Shown: in pieces, positions 12,470 through 24,835 of the stretch
Layout of the letters: every line of letters begins with the position of its first letter
Position numbering within the stretch: the stretch's first letter is position 1
Origin: Megaleporinus macrocephalus
Taxonomy: Eukaryota; Chordata; Actinopteri; Characiformes; Anostomidae
DNA: 64,000 bases
Direction of reading: 5' to 3'
NCBI GenBank assembly: GCA_021613375.1
Contig: CM038719.1
Span: 36,307,120-36,371,119 of the forward strand
Notes under the pieces: model-generated
The model's database searches: none
Told to the model about the DNA's origin: nothing
What the model saw: only the letters and a program-made list of their open reading frames with translations
Translations under genes and position numbers: made by a program

Positions 12470-12720
12470 AGATGCTTATTTACTTGAGTTCAGCAAGCTG
12501 ATGGCTGTGGAAACAAAGAACACTTTACTACGTTTAGTTCTACCAGCCGATGCTCTAAACCTCCAGCCTGACGGGAGGTATACAAACCCAGATAACAAGG
12601 GATGCTCTGGGTAAGACAAAATAGCTTTGGCTTTCTCAAGGCCTGTTTTTATATATGTCACTGAGCTGGTTCTGATGGACAGCAATCATTTTACCTGCTA
12701 CCTTAACCAGGCCATTGCGT
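12470..12720 (-). mobile_element. LINE C-terminal remnant, minus strand
   Basis: The minus strand encodes HPLLSGFVYLPSGWRFRAS followed by R-T-K-R and FVSTAISLLN. This resembles the conserved tail (HPLY..LLPSGRRYR...TAI.LLN) found at the end of many fish non-LTR retrotransposon ORF2 proteins. Only about 70 codons remain. Confidence 0.55.
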
Positions 12721-13074
12721 CTGTTCCTATTAACCATGCTAAGGTTACCGTAACAAGCCACCGTACAAAAAGTTAAAACAGATCCAACAAAACTTTGATA
12801 AAATTCCCAAAATCAACAGCCATATCGTTTGTTTTATACACATTCAAGTGTAGAGAGGACTGATCACACACCATGATACAAAGTCCTGTACTACTGTACC
12901 ATGACTATTCTCTTGGCCCTCGAATTTTTATGTTTCTTGTTTCTTTTTAACTGATTTTCTTTGGTGTTTTAAAGCCTTTTAAATGCTTTTTTGCATTTTT
13001 TTTGTCTTTATATCTTTATTTATGTAAAGCATTTTGAGGTGCCACTGTGTATGAAAGGTGCTATTGTCGCTGTC

Positions 13075-13255
13075 CAAAGAAAAACAAGTCTTCAAAATGG
13101 CAACTTTACAGAAGAAGCCAAAAATGTCCTAAACTTTTTATGGAAGTCAATGGAACCAGATTGTTTTAGTTATTTTGGTCAGTATATTGGCTATTCATCA
13201 TGAAATTATCAAACAATTTAAACAGCAGATGTTTACATGTTTTTCTCAGGACAGC
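13075..13255 (-). repeat. interspersed family R1, reverse copy
   Basis: The reverse complement contains the R1 order: TGTTTAAATTGTTTGATAA, TTCATGATGAATAG, TTCCATTGACTTCCATAAAA and TGTAAAGTTGCCATTTTG. Confidence 0.65.
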
Positions 13256-13390
13256 GAAGATATATTTATTTTCCTATGGGCCTTTTAAAGTCAACAACTG
13301 CTTGCTAACACTAGCTTATTGCTAACCTATCACATAAACTTTTCATTTCTATCATTTTATTTTGTAACAATTTTAATATAATGATAGATC

Positions 13391-13445
13391 CTAATAATAT
13401 AATATAATATAATATAATATAATATAATATAATATAATATAATAT
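13391..13445. repeat. (AATAT)n microsatellite
   Basis: Eleven nearly perfect pentanucleotide units. Confidence 0.95.
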
Positions 13446-14557
13446 ACTTTTAGACACGCTATCCTTGAAATAATAGTGTAGCACATTAAACAAGTGCTGG
13501 TTTAAATTACAGTCTTTTTTTGTACCACATTTACGAGAACTGAACTAAGTCACTCTTCATTTTCTTAATCTCTGTTACTGATTTCTGCTGCGCCTCGCTC
13601 TTGTTCCATTTCATTGCTTCGTGTTCATACATTTTACACTCTCTGCCATTTTCCATCACAACTCTGATCTGTTATCTCACACACCTTTCCCTCTGTCTCT
13701 CTCCCTCACTCTTCATCACTTTCTTTCTCAGATGTAGACACCTCTCTCCATCCACTTCTCCCGCATCCAGACCTGCTTTCTCTTCTCGACTGGAACTCAG
13801 GACTGCAGAGTGTGTCTTTGCTGGACAGCTGGAGATCTCTGGTTGGTTACATGTGAAATGATGCACCTATTGATGGCTTACAAAACACAGAATTAACTGA
13901 ATGACTCATAATAGAGGAGATCAGAAAAAAGATGATTGTGATTGCGATACTGGTAGGTCTAGATTGTCCAATGGGTTTTATGGGCGTGTGGGCCCAAGCC
14001 AGTAGGGGGCCCTCACAGGCAAATATGAGCTCATCAGAACAGCTGTTGTGACTCACAGTGAAAACTTTACTATCAGCAAAGCGATAGCAACTAATTTGTC
14101 ATTGTTTTTCGACTCTTTATCATCTGATGTTCTATATGTCTTTCTTAAAGGTCTGCTTCGTTTTCTCCTCTAATCCATCCATCACTTGTGGGCCACATCC
14201 TCCAGATCTGGTACAGTACACTGATGGTGCGCAGCTTTTATGTCAGAATTGGTCCACAAATACAGACACAAGACAGAACTGTATGCAGCTATACCGCATC
14301 TAGCCCAAATCTGGCTCGGATGTCTAACACCCAACTGGCAACAACAAGAAATTCAGAATTGGCCTAGATCTAGTTGCTGTCTTGACATTCCACCATCCAC
14401 CACTACATCAGTCAAGTTTTTAGGGTTTTCAGCGGTGAGTTCTGGTTCCTTAAAACATTTGTGCCCACAGGCCGAAAACTTGATGATCAGTGGGCTTCTA
14501 TTGGTGCTGAGTAAACAGTGATTCAACGTTAAACACACACATTTGAAACTTGAAAAA
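13446..14557. other. no gene seen
   Basis: Mixed sequence. Frames at 13601-13861 (plus), 13672-14056 (minus) and 14240-14521 (plus) have no domain, signal or splice support. Confidence 0.4.
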
Positions 14558-17500
14558 AGTTAACCCCTACATTTACACTAAACCCCTAACCCCTACATTT
14601 ACACTTAAACCTAACCCCTACATTTACACTAAACCCTAACCCCTACATTTACACTAAACTCTAACCCCTACATTTACACTAAACCCTAACCCCTACATTT
14701 ACACTAAACCCCTAACCCCTACATTTACACTTAACCCTAACCTCTACATTTACACTAAACCCCTAACCCCTACATTTACACTTAAACCTAACCCCTACAT
14801 TTACACTAAACTCTAACCCCTACATTTACACTACCCTAACCCCTACATTTACACTAAACACTAACCCCTACATTTACACTAAACCCCTAACCCCTACATT
14901 TACACTAAACTCTAACCCCTACATTTACACTAAACCCTAACCCCTACATTTACACTAAACCCTACATTTACACTAAACCCTAACCCCTATATTTACACTA
15001 AACCCCTAACCCCTACATTTACACTAAACCCTATCCCCTACATTTACACTAAACCCCTAACCCCTACATTTACACTAAACCCTAACCCCTACATTTACAC
15101 TTAAACCTAACCCCTACATTTACACTAAACTCTAACCCCTACATTTACACTAAACCCTAACCCCTACATTTACACTAAACACTAACCCCTACATTTACAC
15201 TACCCTAACCCCTACATTTACACTAAACACTAACCCCTACATTTACACTAAACCCCTAACCCCTACATTTACACTAAACTCTAACCCCTACATTTACACT
15301 AAACCCTAACCCCTACATTTACACTAAACCCTACATTTACACTAAACCCTAACCCCTATATTTACACTAAACCCCTAACCCTACATTTACACTAAACCCT
15401 ATCCCCTACATTTACACTAAACCCCTAACCCCTACATTTACACTAAACCCTAACCCCTACATTTACACTAAACCCCTAACCCCTACATTTACACTAAACC
15501 CCTAACCCCTACATTTACACTAAACCCTAACCCCTATCATTTACACTAAACCCTAACTCCTACATTTACATTAAACCCTAACCCCTACATTTACACTAAA
15601 CCCTAACCCCTACATTTACACTAAACCCCTAACCCCTACATTTACACTAAACCCTAACCCCTACATTTACACTAAACCCCTAACCCCTACATTTACACTA
15701 AACTCTAACCCCGACATTTACACTAAACCCTAACCCCTACATTTACACTAAACCTTACATTTACACTAAACCCTAACCCCTATATTTACACTAAACCCCT
15801 AACCCCTACATTTACACTAAACCCTAACCCCTACATTTACACTAAACCCCTAACCCCTGCATTTACACTAAACCCCTAACCCCTACATTTACACTAAACC
15901 CTAACCCCTATATTTACACTAAACCCTAACCCCTACATTTACATTAAACCCTAACCCCTACATTTACACTAAACCCTAACCCCTACATTTACACTAAACC
16001 CCTAACCCCTACATTTACACTAACCCTAACCCCTACATTTACACTAAACCCTAACCCCTACATTTACACTAAACCCCTAACCCCTACATTTACACTAAAC
16101 CCTAACTCCTACATTTACACTAAACCCTAACCCCTACATTTACACTAAACCCTAACCCCTACATTTACACTAAACCCTAACACCTACATTTATATTAAAC
16201 ACTAACCCCTACATTTACACTAAACCCTAAGCCCTACATTTATACTAAACCCTAACCCCTAAATTTACACTAAACCCTAACCTCTACATTTACACTAAAC
16301 CCCTACATTTACACTAAACCCCTAACCCCTACATTTACACTAAACTCTAACCCCTACATTTACACTAAACCCTAACCCCTACATTTACACTTAAACCTAA
16401 CCCCTACATTTACACTAAACCCTAACCCCTACATTTACACTAAACCCCTAACCCCTACATTTACACTAAACCCTAACCCTATATTTACACTAAACCCTAA
16501 CCCCTACATTTACATTAAACCCTAACCCCTACATTTACACTAAACCCCTAACCCCTACATTTACACTAAACCCCTAACCCCTACATTTACACTAAACCCT
16601 AACCCCTACATTTACACTAAACCCTAACTCCTACATTTACACTAAACCCTAACCCCTACATTTACACTAAACCCTAACCCCTACATTTACACTAAACCCC
16701 TAACCCCTACATTTACACTAAACCCTAACTCCTACATTTACACTAAACCCTAACCCCTACATTTACACTAAACCCTAACCCCTACATTTACACTAAACCC
16801 CTAACCCCTACATTTACACTAAATCCTAACCCTATATTTACACTAAACCCTAACCCCTACATTTACATTAAACCCTAACCCTACATTTACACTAAACCCC
16901 TAACCCCTACATTTACACTAAACCCTAACCCCTACATTTACACTTAAACCTAACCCCTACATTTACACTAAACCCTAACCCCTACATTTACACTAAACTC
17001 TAACCCCTACATTTACACTAAACCCTAACCCCTACATTTACACTAAACCCCTAACCCCTACATTTACACTAAACCCTAACCTCTACATTTACACTAAACC
17101 CCTAACCCCTACATTTACACTTAAACCTAACCCTACATTTACACTAAACTCTAACCCTACATTTACACTACCCTAACCCCTACATTTACACTAAACACTA
17201 ACCCCTACATTTACACTAAACCCCTAACCCCTACATTTACACTAAACTCTAACCCCTACATTTACACTAAACCCTAACCCCTACATTTACACTAAACCCT
17301 ACATTTACACTAAACCCTAACCCCTATATTTACACTAAACCCCTAACCCCTACATTTACACTAAACCCTATCCCCTACATTTACACTAAACCCTAACCCC
17401 TACATTTACACTAAACCCTAACCCCTACATTTACACTTAAACCTAACCCCTACATTTACACTAAACCCTAACCCCTACATTTACACTAAACCCTAACCCT

Positions 17501-20500
17501 ACATTTACACTAAACACTAACCCATACATTTACACTACCCTAACCCCTACATTTACACTAAACACTAACCCCTACATTTACACTAAACCCCTAACCCCTA
17601 CATTTACACTAAACTCTAACCCCTACATTTACACTAAACCCTAACCCCTACATTTACACTAAACCCTACATTTACACTAAACCCTAACCCCTATATTTAC
17701 ACTAAACCCCTAACCCCTACATTTACACTAAACCCTATCCCCTACATTTACACTAAACCCCTAACCCCTACATTTACACTAAACCCTAACCCCTACATTT
17801 ACACTAAACCCCTAACCCCTACATTTACACTAAACCCCTAACCCCTACATTTACACTAAACCCTAACCCCTATATTTACACTAAACCCTAACCCCTACAT
17901 TTACATTAAACCCTAACCCCTACATTTACACTAAACCCTAACCCCTACATTTACACTAAACCCCTAACCCCTACATTTACACTAAACCCTAACCCTACAT
18001 TTACACTAAACCCCTAACCCCTACATTTACACTAAACTCTAACCCCGACATTTACACTAAACCCTAACCCCTACATTTACACTAAACCTTACATTTACAC
18101 TAAACCCTAACCCCTATATTTACACTAAACCCCTAACCCCTACATTTACACTAAACCCTAACCCCTACATTTACACTAAACCCCTAACCCCTGCATTTAC
18201 ACTAAACCCCTAACCCCTACATTTACACTAAACCCTAACCCCTATATTTACACTAAACCCTAACCCCTACATTTACATTAAACCCTAACCCCTACATTTA
18301 CACTAAACCCTAACCCCTACATTTACACTAAACCCCTAACCCCTACATTTACACTAAACCCTAACCCCTACATTTACACTAAACCCTAACCCCTACATTT
18401 ACACTAAACCCCTAACCCCTACATTTACACTAAACCCTAACTCCTACATTTACACTAAACCCTAACCCCTACATTTACACTAAACCCTAACCCCTACATT
18501 TACACTAAACCCTAACTCCTACATTTACACTAAACCCTAACCCCTACATTTACACTAAACCCTAACCCCTACATTTATACTAAACCCCTAACCCCTACAT
18601 TTACACTAAACCCTAACCTCTACATTTACACTAAACCCCTACATTTACACTAAACCCCTAACCCCTACATTTACACTAAACTCTAACCCCTACATTTACA
18701 CTAAACCCTAACCCCTACATTTACACTTAAACCTAACCCCTACATTTACACTAAACCCTAACCCCTACATTTACACTAAACCCCTAACCCCTACATTTAC
18801 ACTAAACCCTAACCCTATATTTACACTAAACCCTAACCCCTACATTTACATTAAACCCTAACCCCTACATTTACACTAAACCCCTAACCCCTACATTTAC
18901 ACTAAACCCCTAACCCCTACATTTACACTAAACCCTAACCCTACATTACACTAAACCCTAACTCCTACATTTACACTAAACCCTAACCCCTACATTTACA
19001 CTAAACCCTAACCCCTACATTTACACTAAACCCCTAACCCCTACATTTACACTAAACCCTAACTCCTACATTTACACTAAACCCTAACCCCTACATTTAC
19101 ACTAAACCCTAACCCCTACATTTACACTAAACCCCTAACCCCTACATTTACACTAAATCCTAACCCTATATTTACACTAAACCCTAACCCCTACATTTAC
19201 ATTAAACCCTAACCCCTACATTTACACTAAACCCCTAACCCCTACATTTACACTAAACCCCTAACCCCTACATTTACACTAAACCCTAACCCCTACATTT
19301 ACACTAAACCCTAACTCCTACATTTACACTAAACCCTAACCCCTACATTTACACTAAACCCTAACCCCTACATTTATACTAAACCCCTAACCCCTACATT
19401 TACACTAAACCCTAACCTCTACATTTACACTAAACCCCTACATTTACACTAAACCCCTAACCCCTACATTTACACTAAACTCTAACCCCTACATTTACAC
19501 TAAACACTAACCCCTACATTTACACTAAACCCTAACCCCTTCATTTACACTAAACCCCTAACCCCTACATTTACACTAAACTCTAACCCCTACATTTACA
19601 CTAAACCCTAACCCCTACATTTACACTAAACCCTACATTTACACTAAACCCTAACCCCTATATTACACTAAACCCCTAACCCCTACATTTACACTAAACC
19701 CTAACCCCTACATTTACACTAAACCCCTAACCCCTATATTTACATTAAACCCTAACCGCTACATTTATATTAAACACTAACCCCTATATTTACACTAAAC
19801 TCTAACTCCTAGATTTACACTAAACCCTAACCCCTACATTTACACTAAACCCCTAATCGCTACATTTACATTAAACCCTAACCCCTACATTTACACTAAA
19901 CCCTAAGCCCTACATTTACACTAAACCCTAACCCCTACATTTACACTAAACCCTAACCCCTACATTTACACTAAACCCTAACCCCTACATTTACACTAAA
20001 CCCCTAACCCCTACATTTACACTAAACACTAACCCCTACATTTACACTAAACCCTAACCCCTACATTTACACAAAACCCTACATTTACACTAAACTCTAA
20101 CCCCTATATTTACACTAAACCCCTAACCCCTACATTTACACTAAATCCTAACCCCTACATTTACACTAAACCCTAACCCCTACATTTACACTAAACCCCT
20201 AACCCCTACATTTACACTAAACCCCTAACCCCTACATTTACACTAAACCCTAACCCCTATATTTACACTAAACCCTAACCCCTACATTTACATTAAACCC
20301 TAACCCCTACATTTACACTAAACCCTAACCCCTACATTTACACTAAACCCCTAACCCCTACATTTACACTAAGCCCTAACCCCTACATTTACACTAAACA
20401 CTAACCCCTACATTTACACTAAACCCCTAACCCCTACATTAACACTAAACCCTAACTCCTACATTTACACTAAACCCTAACCCCTACATTTACACTAAAA

Positions 20501-21430
20501 CCCTAACCCCTACATTTACACTAAACCCCAACCCCTACATTTACACTAAACCCCTAACCCCTACATTTACACTAAACCCTAACCCCTACATTTACACTAA
20601 ACCCTAACCCCTACATTTACACTAAAACCCTAACCCCTACATTTACACTAAACCCTAACCCCTACATTTACACTAAACCCCTAACCCCTACATTTACACT
20701 AAACACCTAAACCCTACATTTATACTAAACCCTAACCCCTACATTTACACTAAACCCTAACCCCTACATTTACATTAAACCCTAACCCCTACATTTACAC
20801 TAAACCCTAACTCCTACATTTACATTAAACCCTAACCCCTACATTTACACTAAACCCCTAACCCCTACATTTACACTAAACCCTAACCCCTATATTTACA
20901 GTAAACCCTAACCCCTACATTTACACTAAACCCTAACCCCTACATTTACACTAAAACCCTAACCCCTACATTTACACTAAACCCTAACCCCTACATTTAC
21001 ACTAAACCCTAACCCCTACATTTACACTAAACCCCTAACCCCTACATTTACACTAAACCCTAACCCCTACATTTACACTAAACCCTAACCCCTACATTTA
21101 CACTAAAACCCTAACCCCTACATTTACACTAAACCCTAACCCCTACATTTACACTAAACCCCTAACCCCTACATTTACACTAAACACCTAAACCCTACAT
21201 TTATACTAAACCCTAACCCCTACATTTACACTAAACCCTAACCCCTACATTTACACTAAACCCTAACCCCTACATTTACACTAAATCCTAACCCCTACAT
21301 TTACACTAAACCCTAACCCCTACATTTACACTAAACCCTAACCTCTACATTTACACTAAACCCTAACCCCTATATTTACACTAAACACTAACCTGTACAT
21401 ATACCATAAACCCTAACCCCTACATGTACA
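14558..21430. repeat. 6.9-kb telomere-like minisatellite, 25-bp unit
   Basis: About 275 head-to-tail units made of CCCTAACCCC followed by TACATTTACACTAAA. Length variants run 23-26 bp (CCCCTAA, CACTAA, CTCTAA, short units lacking CTAACCCC). Every unit carries one or two CCCTA(A) telomere-type motifs in the same orientation. Rare variants recur exactly 2,334 bp apart: CCCCGACA at 15713 and 18047, CCCCTGCA at 15859 and 18193, AAATCCTAACCCTATA at 16824 and 19158. A shorter higher-order period of 481 bp joins 20701 and 21182 (AAACACCTAAACCCTACA). No coding frame exists. Confidence 0.98.
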
Positions 21431-22424
21431 CTATGTATATTTAATGCATATTTCATTCCACTATCAAAAGTTTTAGTCTGTGGATGGAGACTTATTTTAG
21501 CAACATGTTAGATCAGGAAGAGAGACTGCATCCCTATCCCTCATGACCACATGGTGAGCCATTAGATCCCAGCACTTTTGAATTCTCCCAAAACATTTTA
21601 ACAGTCACTATTAAAAGACTGGAATATATTTTGGTATTGTAATGATTGCTTTGTAATGCAAATGGAATGTAAAATAATCTTATATGAAATAAAGGTAATT
21701 CATATATAGCGTCACTCACAGCAAAAGGATTTTAGCCTATGCTTTGAACTCTGCATTTAGCATATGTTTTGAACTGTGACTGTAAACCATTTTGATAGCA
21801 TAATCTGAATGTACATGACATATATGTATGTTTTATCTCTCTGCAGAGCCAGCTGGACTGGAGCAGTGGCATCTGTGATGTTTCACAAATCACCACAGTA
21901 ATCATCAGAGCTTCCTTCAGCTGTGATATAAAGAGTTCACACGCTCTTCACATACGCTCTGCTCAGGTTTGAGGCCTCGCCAGTTTTCTGGTGAGCTGCA
22001 AAGAGAAACTGCACTAGAGTCATATAAACCTCAGACACACATATACATGTCACACAACACCAAAAATTAGAAACATCCCCTCAAACTGGAGAACAATAAA
22101 CAAAGCTTTCAGCCCGAGCAGTCTATGACCACTGGAACTCCAGCAGCAGACAATTCACTCTGTACTCACAGATTTCCTGACAAAGCAGCTGCCAGGGCTT
22201 GGAGTAGCTCTGGATTCAAACTGTGGTGGTGGAGGTGAAGCTGTTTAGAACCAAAATTTCAATGCTATAAAAAGGTATTAGATATATGTATTACAAGATT
22301 TCAGTCTATGAGAATTTTATCTTACTTATTAGGAGAACAATTTAAGAAAAAATAAACAGAAAGTTAAGAGCTGCACACTATTATTTTGTTATTCTTCATT
22401 AGGGGTTACGGATAACCCTGTGGA
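21431..22424. other. no gene seen
   Basis: Unique AT-rich sequence between the minisatellite and a transposon remnant. 21840-22010 is somewhat GC-richer. No exon recognised. Confidence 0.4.
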
Positions 22425-22790
22425 TAATCGCCACAGGAAAGCATTGATCATGAGCTTAAGGTCACTATGCACAATGCCAAGCATGGGCTATAGAGGGGTA
22501 AAAGCCTAATAACATTAAGCTGTGTAGCCATGGAACTATGTTCTCTGGGGTGCTGGTCCATCCAATACCTTTGAACTGATCATCCAGCATCAGTGCCTGA
22601 CCTCACTAATGCTCTTGTGAATGCTGAATGCAATCAAATCCTCACAGCAATGTTTCAACATTTAGCACAAACCCTTCCCAGAGTAGTAGAGGCTGTGACT
22701 GCAGCAAAGGAGAAACAAACTCCCTGTTACAGGAAAATTTCCAGAGATTTTTCCAAATTTCTGCACAAGTCAGTCATTGAGATGTAAACA
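22425..22790 (+). mobile_element. Tc1/mariner remnant (transposase 3' part)
   Basis: Nucleotides at 22480-22560 match the 'GGGCTATAGAGGGGTAAA...TGGAACTATGTTCTCTGG' stretch of fish Tc1-like elements. The frame from 22593 encodes VPDLTNAL-like and LPRVVEAVTAAK motifs of the Tc1 transposase C-terminus. The middle, including the acidic catalytic region, is missing, so it is an internally deleted dead copy. Confidence 0.7.
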
Positions 22791-23504
22791 AAGTAATTAG
22801 GGGTGGTTTGATGTGGAATGCTTAATTGTAGTGAAACCAGTTTGTGTTTCTTTACAGTGGTGGGGACGGGAACCAGGGGTTGCCATGTCTGCAAGACAAA
22901 TGTAGGCATTTTATTTACTGTTCAAAACCACCAATAAACCTACATGTGTCTTCTGAGTTTTTATAAGTGCAAAAAAGCGTTTTTCACCAAACCACTCGGT
23001 ATGTCTTTATTTACATAATCATTTCATTATGCACAAATTTTAAACCCCAGTGGAGTTCCCATTTAATACCCTTCATTTCAGCAGAAACCTGGTTGAACAG
23101 GGGTTTACAAACTTGAGGACCCATAAGCTGCATCCAAAACCACATACTACCACAATAATTCTATGTTGTTGGATCTGTAGCATACACATACCTGGGGGAC
23201 GCTAATGCACTCGAAGGGGATTCGACACAACATCAGCAAAGACAACACAATCATAAGAGAAAGAACCATGTGGACTTATAAGATTGAGTAATATTCCAGT
23301 GTTTTATAAGTAAAAGGCAGTTTACCATCAAAAAGATGTTAAAGCTGTTATTTTTTTAGGTTACATAATGTTGCTTTAAGGACAAATTGTTGTTTATGGA
23401 TTCAGAAAGTACCGTTTTCTGTGCAGCATTTGTTATGAGATGGAGCAACTTTACCAGCCGAGTCTTCATTTTTTAGCAACAACAGCAGAATACACCAGGT
23501 CATT
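22791..23504. other. no gene seen
   Basis: AT-rich spacer between a Tc1 remnant and a SINE. No coding evidence. Confidence 0.4.
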
Positions 23505-23655
23505 ATGTAAGTGGTTGGTATAGGGTAGTCGGTTACACTGCTGGCCCTCCATGCAATAAACTGGAGTTCGAGTCCTTGGACAAAAACTTGGATACCTTGG
23601 AAAAAAGTCACTCTGGATAAGAGCATCTGCCAAATGCTGTAAATGTATGTAGTTA
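23505..23655 (+). mobile_element. tRNA-derived SINE
   Basis: A B-box-like GGAGTTCGAGTCC near 23561 is followed by the tail CACTCTGGATAAGAGCATCT, then GCCAAATGCTGTAAATGTA. This tail is typical of several fish tRNA-derived SINEs. Confidence 0.75.
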
Positions 23656-23674
23656 TACTCAGTTGAGTCATATT

Positions 23675-24240
23675 ATTATGACTAGCATCCAGAGTGCCAC
23701 TGTGTGCAGCACGGACAGCAGCTGGACGAGCTGGGGCACTCAATAAGGTGATGGTAGGCTGTTACAGCTATCTAGAGCCATGCTGAATGCAGTGCATCCC
23801 ACAGCTGCTGGAGGGTGCGTGGAGTAGGATCCATATAGCAAACACCACACTTCCACACGTCAGCTCTTCCAAACAATGTGGGACATTTCTAGATGTGCAA
23901 GTGATCCATAGAGCCAATAACACCATCAAGGTGGTCTCACAGATGCTCAATTGGGTTCAAGCCTGGGGGATTAGGGGTCCAGGGTAGTACTTGGAAGTCT
24001 TGGTCAGCTCTTTCAACCAGTGTGGGACATTTCTAGTTGTGTCAGCTCCTCCAAACAATGTGGGACATTTCTAGACATGTGAGTGATCCAAAGAGCCAAT
24101 AACACCATCAAGGTGGTCCCACAGATGCTCAATTGGGTTCAAGCCTGGGGGATTAGGGGTCCAGGGTAGTACTTGGAAGTCTTGGTCAGCTCTTTCAACC
24201 AGTGTGGGGTATTTCTAGTTGTGTGACTGTGTATACAGGT
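23675..24240 (-). pseudogene. Tc1/mariner-like transposase fragment with a 182-bp tandem duplication
   Basis: On the minus strand the 24160-24070 segment reads PGLNPIEHLWDHLD, the D/E-containing C-terminal motif of Tc1/mariner transposases; a degraded second copy lies at 23970-23880. The block 23859-24040 repeats at 24041-24222. Stops and frameshifts abound. It ends about 100 bp before the CpG island of the CC2D1-family gene. A relative lies at 49340-49740. Confidence 0.7.
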
Positions 24241-24329
24241 TCCATATAGCCATTTTCAAGTGTCCAGCTAATCTGATGTACTATTTATTTAGCTAGTATG
24301 TAATACAAGTCTAGGTACAGCCAGAATGC

Positions 24330-24640
24330 AGGCCTTGCTCTCTCGCGCATGCGCATGAAGCGTGCAACACCTATGCGCGCGCCCCTGAACAGCTCGCGAC
24401 TGTGACCGTCACCCAGGAGACCGAAAGCGGGAAGAGAAGCTTCGACGCCGTTAATCATGACACCGTTAGCAAAACAAGTTGAAAACGTTGTGAATAAACG
24501 CTGCTACGTGCTGTAAAAGTATCGTTCTTGACCAAAATCACAATATCTAGTAGTAGGGTTAGCAAACACGAGTGCCTTTTCTTTCTTTTCGTCAGTTTTT
24601 CTGTCTCCTCTCTGACAGAATTACCGTTCGACTAATGGGA
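24330..24640 (+). promoter_or_regulatory. CpG-rich promoter of the CC2D1-family gene
   Basis: A local CpG cluster in AT-rich surroundings. It contains a perfect NRF1 palindrome, CGCGCATGCGCA, at 24344-24355, and a second GCGCGCGCC run near 24375. No TATA box is apparent, as expected for a housekeeping CpG promoter. The leader that follows carries short upstream frames (ATG at 24457; ATG at 24635 with 38 codons, stop at 24751) before the main start at 24782. Confidence 0.65.
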
Positions 24641-24781
24641 GGAACGTTAGCTTCAGCTAACAACCTTCAGCCAGTAACCAAACAACAAGCTTCATTTATA
24701 GCGACGTTGGTCTGCAAAAACCTCCAAAAGTATATTTATTTTTTATTTTAAATCTCAATATTTGGCTGTGAGGGAAGCTTC

Positions 24782-24835
24782 ATGAGTGACCGTGAAGATA
24801 CAACTAGGTTTTCCTCACCACCTCAGGATAAAAAG
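24782..24835 (+). CDS. start exon, copy 1 of five
   Basis: Encodes MSDREDTTRFSSPPQDKK and ends AAG before GTATT. It joins exon 2 at 30490 in phase 0 (next codon GTG). It is the copy nearest the CpG promoter and needs no upstream acceptor, so I chose it as the default start. The same exon recurs at 25691, 26206 and 26742, with a broken copy near 25250. Confidence 0.7.

Noticed and set aside
14558..21430. True internal telomere or CRISPR-like array
   Set aside because: Units are 25-bp head-to-tail copies with only one or two telomere hexamers each and no unique spacers. It is a minisatellite in a vertebrate genome.
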